Origin: Acrocarpospora corrugata
GTDB lineage: Bacteria > Actinomycetota > Actinomycetes > Streptosporangiales > Streptosporangiaceae
Length of the DNA: 64,000 nt
Assembly: GCF_009687845.1 (NCBI RefSeq)
Contig: NZ_BLAD01000066.1
Coordinates: forward strand, 1 to 64,000
Reading direction: 5' to 3'
Each line of letters begins with the position of its first letter. Positions within the stretch are counted from its first letter, which is position 1. The notes beneath the pieces were generated by a model. That model had not been told where the DNA came from and did no database searches. It saw only the letters and a program-made list of their open reading frames with translations. The translations under genes and the position numbers were made by a program. Shown piece after piece: positions 21,253-29,135 of this stretch.

Positions 21253-21834
21253 ATGGCCAAGCTTGACATCACCAACATCCCCCGCGAGCTCGACGAGATC
21301 ATCGCCGCGTCCGGCAGCGCACGGCACCGCCAGATCGCCGAAGTCGTCCGCAGGCACTACCTGCTCGAACTCACCGGGCGCGGCGGCGAGCTGTTCGACC
21401 AGGACATGATGGTCGAGAACCCGGTCTACTACCTGAACATCAACGGCCTGAGCCTCACCCTGCGCTCCGCCAAGGAGGTCGACGCCTTCTACGAGTCCCA
21501 GCACGGCCTGATGCTGGCGGCGACCGACGTCACCCAGGTGGTCAACGACCACGGCTACTGGGCCGAGTGCTGGTTCAACTGGTATCTCACCGGTGCCGCC
21601 CTCGCCGCCCAGGGTGTGGCGGTGTCCTCGCCCGAGGCCACGTACATCAAGAAGTCCTGGATCTCGATGTTCTGGCCGTTCGACGAACGTGGCCGCATGC
21701 TCGGTGAACATGTCTACGAGCATGCGGCCATCGCCGAGATCGTCCCCATCCCCGAGGAGGACTTCATCACCCTGGAGTACGCCAAGGAGGTCCTCACCCC
21801 CTTACTCCGCCCGCTCCCCGTCTACCTCCCCTGA
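21253..21834 (+). CDS. NTF2/SnoaL-like protein
   Basis: A 193-residue single-domain protein with the NTF2-like pattern: helix [19 protein letters not shown], then [14 protein letters not shown], a long middle helix, and strands rich in tryptophan such as [13 protein letters not shown]. Size is larger than the 120-residue SnoaL protein at 16.3 kb, and the two are not close copies. Such proteins may be isomerases, dehydratases or ligand carriers; no catalytic residue is evident. GGAG lies eight bases before the ATG. Its end overlaps the SEC-C pseudogene on the other strand by 33 bases. Confidence 0.8.
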   Translation: MAKLDITNIPRELDEIIAASGSARHRQIAEVVRRHYLLELTGRGGELFDQDMMVENPVYYLNINGLSLTLRSAKEVDAFYESQHGLMLAATDVTQVVNDHGYWAECWFNWYLTGAALAAQGVAVSSPEATYIKKSWISMFWPFDERGRMLGEHVYEHAAIAEIVPIPEEDFITLEYAKEVLTPLLRPLPVYLP

Positions 21835-22075
21835 TTCCGGGCGGTCGCGTACGTAGTAGTGGCCGAGCGTGTCGTCGAAGCGGCCGGTGGGCCGGCAGCA
21901 TCTGCGGAAACCGGCGCCCGGAGCCGCACGGGCACGGGTCATTGCCGCCGAGCTTCTCGATCAGCTCAGTGTCGGTGCCGACGTTGCGGTCGCCCCGCTT
22001 GACGTGTGTCTCGCTGGAGGGAACCCCCGGCGGCGCTTGCTGGTCGGCTCAAAAGGACATCTCGTCGTAGTACAT
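21802..22075 (-). pseudogene. SEC-C zinc-motif protein, broken by a stop and a frameshift
   Basis: On the minus strand, an ATG at 22075 with GGGAGG seven bases upstream begins MYYDEMSF, then meets an in-frame TGA. Reading on gives a hydrophilic stretch and [12 protein letters not shown]; after one surplus C near 21910 the other frame continues [20 protein letters not shown] and stops at 21802. Joined, [13 protein letters not shown] is a textbook SEC-C metal-binding motif (CxC...CC). Two independent lesions make a true pseudogene more likely than one read error. Confidence 0.7.
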
Positions 22076-22203
22076 GGCTGCCTCCCGAAGTAGATCTCGA
22101 CGGTACCCACGGGGTGGCCGCTCGGGCGACTGGATTTCCGCCGCGGACTCTCCGTTCCATCCTCATGGAGGAGGCCGCTCGGTGCCGAGCCGGGCATCGC
22201 GAG

Positions 22204-22779
22204 TCAGGTGCCCGCGGTCACCGCCTTGAGCCCCGCGAACGACTCGCCGATGAACTCGGACAGGTCCTTCTCCCCGGCCTGCTCGGTCCAGCGCCGGAAG
22301 GCGACCTTGAAGACGGCGATGCCGGCCTCCGCGGCGAGGCTCGCGGAGGCGTCGTCGACGCCGCGCTGCCGGAGCGCGTCGGCGAGGCCGGCCGCCAGCG
22401 CGGCGAGTTTGATCAGCTCGCGTTCCTGCAGTTCGGCGTTGGCGGTGATGACGGCGTGGCGGCGGCGGGCGTGCTCACGGCGTTCCTGCAGTACGGCAGC
22501 GGCAGCCTGGAGGGCCGCCGCCACGGCTTCCATCGGGGTGGCGGGCCCGGGAGCGCGGGCGACCGTGTCCACGAGAAGCTCCTGCAGCGCGCTCGAACCC
22601 GCGAACAGCACTTCGCGCTTGTCGGTGTAGTGCCGGAAGAACGTCCGCTCCGTCAGCCCGGCCCGCTCGGCGATCTCCGCCACGGAGGTCCGTTCGAAGC
22701 CGCGCTCAAGGTAGAGCTCCAGTGCCGCCCGTTCGAGCCGGCCACGCGCGTCCGGCTCCCATCGACTCATGCCCGGCAT
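22204..22779 (-). CDS. TetR-family transcriptional regulator
   Basis: A 191-residue repressor with the TetR helix-turn-helix at about 15-60 (ALELYLERGFERTSVAEIAE, then AGLTERTFFRHYTDKREVLF) and an all-helical ligand domain to the end. It is transcribed away from the epimerase gene at 22860; the 80-base spacer has two copies of a palindrome that probably bind it. The start may be the ATG at 22779 or 22770. The natural ligand is unknown. Control of the divergent gene and of itself is inferred from position. Confidence 0.92.
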   Translation of the reverse strand: MPGMSRWEPDARGRLERAALELYLERGFERTSVAEIAERAGLTERTFFRHYTDKREVLFAGSSALQELLVDTVARAPGPATPMEAVAAALQAAAAVLQERREHARRRHAVITANAELQERELIKLAALAAGLADALRQRGVDDASASLAAEAGIAVFKVAFRRWTEQAGEKDLSEFIGESFAGLKAVTAGT

Positions 22780-22787
22780 CCTACCCG

Positions 22788-22837
22788 ATGACAGTCACTG
22801 ACATCAGCTGCTACGGTGTGATGACAGTGACTGACAT
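22788..22837. promoter_or_regulatory. Two copies of a 17-base palindrome in the TetR/epimerase spacer
   Basis: ATGACAGTCACTGACAT at 22788-22804 recurs at 22821-22837 with a single change (C to G) at the centre. Each copy is nearly palindromic, TGACAGT / ACTGACA, with mismatches only at the third pair and the centre. The copies are 33 bases apart, about three helical turns, and lie between the divergent starts. This is a strong candidate for the operator of the adjacent TetR protein. Confidence 0.8.
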
Positions 22838-22859
22838 TGCCCACGCTGGAGGCTTACTC

Positions 22860-23795
22860 ATGCGCGTTTTCGTCACCGGGGCATCCGGATGGATCGGCTC
22901 CGCACTCGTGCCCGAACTCATCGGCGCGGGTCACCAGGTCGTCGGGCTCGCCCGCTCGGACACCTCAGCCGCCGCCCTCACCAAGGCCGGCGCCGAAGTC
23001 GTCCACGGCACACTCGACGACCTCGACGTCCTGCGCGAGGCGGCCGCCGCGTCGGACGGAGTGGTCCACCTCGCGTTCAACCACGACATCGCCTTCCAGG
23101 GCGGCTTCCAGAGCGCCGCCGACACCGACCGCCGCGCCGTCGAGACATTCGGGGAGGCGCTCGCCGGTTCCGCCCGGCCGTTCGTGCTCGCCTCAGGGCT
23201 GCTCGGCCTCGCCCCGGGACGGGTGGGCACCGAACAGGACGGACGCGCGCCCGACGCGTTGCCCGCCCATATGACCGGCGGCCCGCGGATCCGGCTGGGC
23301 ACCGCCCACCTGACCCTCGCCCTCGCCGACCGCGACATCCGCTCCTGCGTCGTACGCCTCCCGCCGACCGTGCACGGCGAGGGCGACCCCGGGTTCATGG
23401 CGGCTCTGGTCGGCATCGCCCGTGCCAAGGGAGTCTCCGGCTACATCGGCGACGGCTCCCAACGCTGGCCGGCCGCACACCGCGTCGACGCCGCCCACCT
23501 GTTCCGGCTCGCCCTGGAGAGCGCACCGGCCGGATCGGTCCTGCACGCGACCGCCGACCTGGGCGTGCCGATCCGCTCCATCGCCGAGGTCATCGGCCGC
23601 CACCTCAACCTGCCGACCCGCCCGGTCCCCACCGACGACGCGGCCGGGCACTTCACCTGGCTGGCGGGTTTCCTCGCCCTCGACAGCCCCGCCTCCAGCG
23701 AACTGACCCGCGAACTGCTGGGATGGCAGCCGACCCAGCCGGGCCTGATCGAGGACCTGGAGAAGGGCCACTACTTCAGACCCGCGCAGCCGTGA
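22860..23795 (+). CDS. NAD-dependent epimerase/dehydratase (extended SDR)
   Basis: A 311-residue oxidoreductase with the dinucleotide site VTGASGWIGSAL at residues 5-16 and an extended-SDR layout. The catalytic YxxxK motif is not clear; the expected region has a serine-rich ASGLLGLAPG and no tyrosine, as in atypical SDRs that reduce or bind small carbonyls. The start at 22860 has GGAGG eight bases upstream; the open frame begins at 22722, inside the operator region. It is the likely regulated partner of the divergent TetR gene. The substrate is unknown. Confidence 0.88.
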   Translation: MRVFVTGASGWIGSALVPELIGAGHQVVGLARSDTSAAALTKAGAEVVHGTLDDLDVLREAAAASDGVVHLAFNHDIAFQGGFQSAADTDRRAVETFGEALAGSARPFVLASGLLGLAPGRVGTEQDGRAPDALPAHMTGGPRIRLGTAHLTLALADRDIRSCVVRLPPTVHGEGDPGFMAALVGIARAKGVSGYIGDGSQRWPAAHRVDAAHLFRLALESAPAGSVLHATADLGVPIRSIAEVIGRHLNLPTRPVPTDDAAGHFTWLAGFLALDSPASSELTRELLGWQPTQPGLIEDLEKGHYFRPAQP

Positions 23796-23811
23796 CGCCC
23801 GCACCCGGGCG

Positions 23812-24230
23812 TCACGACAGCCGCACCGAGACATTGCCCCGGTGGGCCCCCTGGAGCAGGGACAAGAACGCCTGCGGCACGTCCTCGACCGAGCCTTTGA
23901 CGACCGTCTGCGGGTAGACGAAGCGGCCCTCGTCCAGCCAGGTGCTGAAGTGTCCCCGCCAGGCGGCGATCTGGTCGGGGGTGTTGTGGCAGGAGAACGG
24001 CAGCAGCTCGATGCCCCTGTCCCGGGCCGCCGCACGGTCAGGCTTGGGGAAGCGCTCCGCGGTGTCGCCGAGCTGGCTGGACAACGAGCCGATTCCGCCC
24101 GCCGCGCCGGAGACGAACACCACGTCGCCCGCGCCGACGGCCGCCACGTCGGCCATCCCTTAGTAGGCGGTCGGCCCCTGACCGAGGTACTGGCCGGGGT
24201 CCGGTTCGTCGCGTACGTCCACGCGTGGGA
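23812..24230 (-). pseudogene. CurA-like NADP-dependent oxidoreductase, decayed
   Basis: Minus-strand fragments of a zinc-free medium-chain reductase: EPDPGQYLGQ, then GPTAY followed by an in-frame TAA where the family has a second aromatic residue, then GMADVAAVGAGDVVFVSGAA and GGIGSLSSQL (cofactor loop). After a large gap comes the C-terminal part RGHFSTWLDEGRFVYPQTVV and a final VSVRLS stop. The substrate-domain N-terminus and the middle of the Rossmann domain are missing. A late start at 24156 would give only 114 residues, too short to fold as the enzyme. Confidence 0.75.
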
Positions 24231-24277
24231 CGCGCGTTTCACCCGGGCGACCAGCGCGGGGTAAATGCGTTGCGGGG

Positions 24278-25600
24278 GTGCCGGTGAACCGGCGATTATG
24301 GCCGTTCGTGCCGCAAACTTCCCTGGGTCTCCTGCGCCGTATGCGCATGGACGTGAGCCCGATCCGTGAATCGCGTGACTTCCGGCTGCTGCTGGGGTCG
24401 TCGCTGGTGACCATGTTCGGGTCGTTCATCTCGCTGGTCGCGGTGCCGTACCAGATGATGAAGCTGACCGACTCGGCGCTGATGGTGGGGCTGCTGAGTG
24501 TGGCGGAGTTCGTGCCGATGGTGGTGTGCGGGCTGTGGGGCGGGATGATCGCGGACGCGCTGGACCGGCGCAGGATCATGATCTACTCCGAGGTCGGGCT
24601 GTGCTGCTCCTCGTTGCTGCTGATGGTGAACGCGCTGCTGCCGGATCCGCAGGTGTGGGTGCTGTTCGTGCTGGGGGCGCTGAGCGCGGGCCTGTACAGC
24701 GTGCGCGGGCCGAGCGAGCAGGCGGTGATCAACCGGGTGCTCAAACTCGACCAGATGGGGGCGGCGTTCGCGATCCAGGGCATGGCCCGCAACCTTGGGG
24801 GCATCGCGGGGCCCGCGGTCGGGGGTGTGATCGTGGTCAGCCTGGGGCCGGCCGTCTCGTACGGCCTCGACGTGTTCTCGTTCCTGTTCTCCCTGCTCCT
24901 GCTGGTCCGGGTGGCGACCATCGCCCCGCCCGAGGACGCGGCCCCGCCGTCGCTGGACTCGCTGATCGACGGCGTCAGGTACGCGGTGCGCCGCCCCGAC
25001 CTGATGGGCACCTACCTGGTGGACATGGCCGCCATGTTCTTCGCCATGTCCACCGCCCTGTACCCGTTCCTGGCCAGGGCCTACGGCGGCGAGCAGGAGC
25101 AGTTCGCGCTCGGCCTGCTGGCGGCGGCGGGCGGCATCGGCTCGGTGATCGCCTCGCTGACCTCGGGCTGGACCGCGTACGTGCACCGGCACGGCCTCGG
25201 CGTGATCGTCGCCGCCGTGCTCTGGGGGGCCGGCGTGGCCGTGGCGGCGATCATGCCGAACATCTGGCTGATCGTGCTCTGCCTGGTGTTCGCCGGGGGC
25301 GCGGACATGATCAGCGGCATCTTCCGGGGCATGATCTGGAACCAGACCATCCCGGACGAGTACCGGGGGCGGCTGGCCGGGATCGAGCTGCTCTCCTACT
25401 CGGCCGGCCCGATGCTGGGCAACGGCCGCGCCGGGCTGATGGCCGAACTGGGCGGGCCGCGAGTCTCGCTGGGCGTGGGCGGGCTGCTGTGCGTCGGCGG
25501 CGTGCTCGCGCTGGGCGCGCTGCTGCCGAAGTTCCGCACCTACGACTCCCGCACCGACGAGTACGCCCTCGCCGAGCGCACCCGCCGGGCCGAGACCTGA
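24278..25600 (+). CDS. MFS exporter, EntS/MefA-like
   Basis: A 440-residue inner-membrane transporter of the MFS_3 type (macrolide or siderophore exporters), with about twelve hydrophobic segments. The first loop contains the DALDRRRIM form of the MFS GxLaDrxGrr motif. It starts near DVSPIRESRDFRLLLGSSLV, typical of this group. The GTG at 24278 is used; a methionine at 24341 is another possible start and would fit homologues. Proton-driven export of a small molecule is expected; the substrate is unknown. It stands alone between the reductase remnant and the GH6 remnant, whose 3' end directly follows. Confidence 0.87.
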   Translation: MPVNRRLWPFVPQTSLGLLRRMRMDVSPIRESRDFRLLLGSSLVTMFGSFISLVAVPYQMMKLTDSALMVGLLSVAEFVPMVVCGLWGGMIADALDRRRIMIYSEVGLCCSSLLLMVNALLPDPQVWVLFVLGALSAGLYSVRGPSEQAVINRVLKLDQMGAAFAIQGMARNLGGIAGPAVGGVIVVSLGPAVSYGLDVFSFLFSLLLLVRVATIAPPEDAAPPSLDSLIDGVRYAVRRPDLMGTYLVDMAAMFFAMSTALYPFLARAYGGEQEQFALGLLAAAGGIGSVIASLTSGWTAYVHRHGLGVIVAAVLWGAGVAVAAIMPNIWLIVLCLVFAGGADMISGIFRGMIWNQTIPDEYRGRLAGIELLSYSAGPMLGNGRAGLMAELGGPRVSLGVGGLLCVGGVLALGALLPKFRTYDSRTDEYALAERTRRAET

Positions 25601-26974
25601 TCACAGCGCCGGGTACGCGTTCCGCACCAGAACCCGGAAGTGGGCGGGGAAGAACGAGCCGTACAGCGGGGCGTCGTCCATCGCGCCGCTGCGCGGGCTG
25701 GCCCCGGTCGGCGGCGAGTAGTCGGGGTCGCACTCGGGATTGAAGCGCAGGCCCGGCACGTCGGGCGCGCCGGTCCGCTCGCTGAAGCCGTCCGACTCCC
25801 CGGGCGGCTTGGCCCACACGTACGCGTCCACGCCGGGGTGCGGCGCGGCGGCCGGGCGGGGGCCGATGCCCGCGACCGCCTGGTTGCACCAGGCGAACCG
25901 GTGCGGACGCCGGTCGAGGCGGGACTGGTTGACGTAGGTGTTGAGGTCGAACGAGGTGCTCACCGTGACGGGCCGGTCCTGCCCACCCCAGCCGTTCCTG
26001 GAGGTGTCGATGAGCACGCCCACGCCGGTGGGCTGCCCGGCGGCGATGAACGCGTTGCGCAGGCCGGTGGCGTAGTCGAGCTCGTCGAAGACCTTGTTGA
26101 AGTCGAAGAACCGGGAGAACCAGAGGGGCGTGCCGCCGATCGTCAGCTGCGAGTTCGGCAGGAAGATCTCCTCGACCGGCACGTAGTCGGCCACGTTGGT
26201 GGCGAAGCCGTCCACTCCGGCGGTGCCGCTGATCACGCCGCTGTAGAGCGAGATCATGGACGGGAAGAGGGCGTCGAACCCGCCCAGCGAGGAGCGCGCG
26301 ACGTCCAGATAGACGTAGGCGTTGGGGACCGCCCGCAGCTTGTTGATCGCGTATCGGACGCCGCCCGCGTAGACGCCGGACTGCGCGATCGCCACGCAAT
26401 CGGGATCCGAGGGGGCGGAGACCAGGCTCATCAACGTGCCGGGCTCCAGAATCGCGACGATCCGCAGATTCCGGTATCGCGGATCGCCGACGATCGCCGC
26501 GATCGGATCCACGAACTGCGTCCGGTACGCGCCGAGCCCCGCCGCGTCCGCCCTGAGCTCGGCATTCGACACCAAGGCCGAACAGCCCTTCCCCGGCAGA
26601 TCGCTCAGCACCAGCGTGACCGTGACCGGGTCGCCGTTGCCCTGCGACAGCGACTGCACGAGCGCCGCGTCCAGATGCTGCCGCAGGCTCTTTCCCCCGC
26701 GCACGGCTCCGATGGCGGCGATACTGTCCAGCCACAACCCGGTGGACTGGAAGGCGACCCGCCGCATCTACTCGCCGAGCGCTCCCCCTTCGGCGGTCCC
26801 GGCCGCGTTGACCTTGTCGCCATAGTCCCGGTTCAGGTAGCCGCGAGCACCCAGGTACGGATTGCCCACGCGAACAACCGGGGACGGCCTTCCCGAGGCG
26901 ACGGCCGCCTCAGCGGCGGTGACGCCGGCGGCGAGGGCGACCACGAGAGCGAGCAGCGCGCGGATGAGTCGCAT
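25601..26974 (-). pseudogene. GH6 cellulase-like gene with in-frame amber codon and altered active site
   Basis: ATG 26974 (GGAGG four bases upstream) starts a signal peptide (MRLIRALLALVVALAAGVTA) and the GH6 N-terminus NPYLGARGYLNRDYGDKV. The frame then meets TAG at 26770-26768 and at once an ATG in the same frame. The following 388 codons hold the rest of the GH6 fold, including YLD near 153-155 and the AKPPGESDG motif. Two residues that are normally catalytic aspartates are glycine: the D of the P.RDC motif (here PGKGC, residue 61 of the second part) and the D of the EPD motif (here EPGTL, residue 110). Read-through or re-initiation is possible, but the export signal would be lost in the second case. 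Confidence 0.8.
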
Positions 26975-27074
26975 CACGCCTCCAGTGCAGCGGACCGGGA
27001 CTCAGATCTCACGCTCTCCGGTGCGGCCTGGCAACCTCGTCAGCCGTTCGCGCACGTCGGCCGTGAACCATTCA

Positions 27075-29126
27075 TCAGCCGTCCAGCACGTACGACCTGA
27101 CCTCCTCCAGCGAGGCCGCGAACCCGATCTCGAAGGCGCGCCCGTACCCTTCGTCGCCCAGCGCCCCCCGGGCGGCGGCGGCGCTGGCCCGCCGGGGCGC
27201 GGCCATCTCCTCCGAGCCCATCGCGGTCAGCCCGAAGGTGGCCCACAGCCGTTCGCCCGCGCCGTGCAGCCAGGCGGTCCGGTGGCCGTCGCCGCGCGCC
27301 GCCGCCACCGAGGCCAGGTGGTCGACACACATGGCGATGCCGAGCGCGTCCCGCAGCGGCCACTTCACGGCCAGCGAGTCCCGCCCGGCCTGGTCGGCGC
27401 CGTCCACGTCGCCGCGGGCCAGCATGACCTGGGACCGCATCAGGTCGGCGAACGAGCGCAGCCACGTCTCCCCGCACGCGTCGGTCCGCTCCCGGATGTG
27501 CCGCAGGACCGCCCAGGCCCGGTCCAGGTCGCCGAGGAAGACGAACGCCATCGCCCGCCCGCTGTCCATGACCAGCTCGTCCATGGTGCGGGCGCCGGAC
27601 GCGACCAGATGCCGCCTGGCCCGCGCCATCACCTCCTCGACCAGTTCTGGGCGGCCGGAGAACAGGTGGATGCCGCCGATCCGGATCAGCGCGTGCGCGA
27701 TCGCCTCCTCGTCGCCGAGGGCCCTGGCCTGGTCGAGGGCCTGTTCGGCGGCTTCGGTGGCGACGCCCATGTCGCCCTGGAAGATGGTGATCCAGCTGAG
27801 CACCCAGCGGGCCTTGACCTGGCGGGGGCCGCTGCCGGGGGCGGCGGCGAGGGCGCGTTCGACGTAGTAGCGGCCTTCCCGCATCTGGCCGAGGCAGCCC
27901 CAGATGAACCAGCAGCCGGCGGCCAGGCCGAGGGCCTCGCCGGGGTCGTGGAGGCTGTATTCGAGGGCGATGCGGAGTTCGGGGAGTTCGGCGTCGGCCC
28001 AGTCGGCCCAGTGGGCCTGGCGGGGGCCGTACCAGTCGGCCTCCATCTGGCCGATCATGGTCAGGTAGTGGTCGCGGTGGGCGCGGCGGAGCAGGTCCTC
28101 CTCGCCGAGTTCGCGCAGCCAGTCCCTGCCGTACTCGCGGATGCTGTCGAGCAGGCGGTAGCGGCCGCGGGAGCGGATCACGATCGAGCGGCGGACGAGT
28201 TCGGCCAGGACCGGGGCGGTGTCGGGGAGGCGGCTGTCGGCGCAGACGGCCGCGACGGTCGGCTCGTCGAAGTGCCCGGCGAAGACGGACAGGCGGGCCC
28301 AGAGCAGGCGTTCGGCGGGGGCGCAGAGTTCGTGGCTCCAGCCGACGGCCGAGCGGAAGGTCTGGTGCCGGGGCGGACCGCCCCGGTAGCCGGCGGTGAG
28401 CAGGTCGAACCGGGTGGCGAGGTGGTCGGCGATCTGCTCGGCGGAGAGCGCGTGCAGATGCCCCGCGGCGAGTTCGATGCCGAGTGGCACGCCGTCGACG
28501 CGGCGGCAGAGCCTGCTGACTGCCATCAGCGCGGCCGGGTCGGCGATCCAGCCGGGCACCCGGTCGTGGGCGCGTTCGACGAACAGCCGGACCGCGTCGT
28601 AGCCGAGCGGGTCGTCGCTCTCTGGCGGCGGCAGCGCGAACGGCTGGATGGCGCACTGGCGTTCGCCTGCCAGCCCGAGCGGGCTCCGGCTGGTGGCCAG
28701 CACGGTCAGCCCGGGGGCCGCCGCGAGCAGCTCCCCGGCCAGGTCGGCGCACTCCCGGATCAGGTGCTCGCAGGTGTCCAGCACCAGCAGCAGCCGCCGG
28801 GGCGCGAGGAACTCGGCCAGCAGCTCCCGGTACGGCCGCACCGACTGCTCCCGCAGCCCCAGGCCCTGCGCCACGACGCCGGGCAGCAGGTTGCCGTCCC
28901 GCTCGGTGGACAGCTCGACGAACCACACCCCGTCCGGGTAGTCCTCGCCGCGTCCGGCGGCGGCCTTCAGCGCGATCCTGGTCTTGCCGACTCCGGCCCC
29001 GCCGACCACGGTGACCAGGCGCGCCTGGCCCAGCAGCCGGTCCACCCGGCCCAGTTCCTCGGCTCTCCCGACGAAACTGCTGGTCTCGGCGGGGATGTTG
29101 CCCTGCGGCCAGGCCGTGTGATCCAC
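27075..29126 (-). CDS. STAND ATPase with TPR-like repeats, lacking the LuxR helix-turn-helix
   Basis: A 683-residue NB-ARC/AAA-type signalling ATPase. Walker A GGAGVGKT is at 42-49 and Walker B RLLLVLDTCE at 111-120. A sensor-like ATSRSPLGLAGE follows, then a winged helix with WARLSVFAGHF, and TPR-like helices to the end. Proteins of this layout (LAL/AfsR-like regulators) usually end in a LuxR DNA-binding domain; this one ends at EEVRSYVLDG with no such motif, so any DNA contact needs a partner. It follows its paralogue at 29136-30974 by nine bases, so the two are probably co-expressed. Confidence 0.85.
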   Translation of the reverse strand: MDHTAWPQGNIPAETSSFVGRAEELGRVDRLLGQARLVTVVGGAGVGKTRIALKAAAGRGEDYPDGVWFVELSTERDGNLLPGVVAQGLGLREQSVRPYRELLAEFLAPRRLLLVLDTCEHLIRECADLAGELLAAAPGLTVLATSRSPLGLAGERQCAIQPFALPPPESDDPLGYDAVRLFVERAHDRVPGWIADPAALMAVSRLCRRVDGVPLGIELAAGHLHALSAEQIADHLATRFDLLTAGYRGGPPRHQTFRSAVGWSHELCAPAERLLWARLSVFAGHFDEPTVAAVCADSRLPDTAPVLAELVRRSIVIRSRGRYRLLDSIREYGRDWLRELGEEDLLRRAHRDHYLTMIGQMEADWYGPRQAHWADWADAELPELRIALEYSLHDPGEALGLAAGCWFIWGCLGQMREGRYYVERALAAAPGSGPRQVKARWVLSWITIFQGDMGVATEAAEQALDQARALGDEEAIAHALIRIGGIHLFSGRPELVEEVMARARRHLVASGARTMDELVMDSGRAMAFVFLGDLDRAWAVLRHIRERTDACGETWLRSFADLMRSQVMLARGDVDGADQAGRDSLAVKWPLRDALGIAMCVDHLASVAAARGDGHRTAWLHGAGERLWATFGLTAMGSEEMAAPRRASAAAARGALGDEGYGRAFEIGFAASLEEVRSYVLDG

Positions 29127-29135
29127 TTCGCCTCC

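Noticed and set aside
22045-22075. A selenocysteine codon (TGA) in the SEC-C gene
   Set aside because: No SECIS-like hairpin is evident and a second lesion breaks the same gene.
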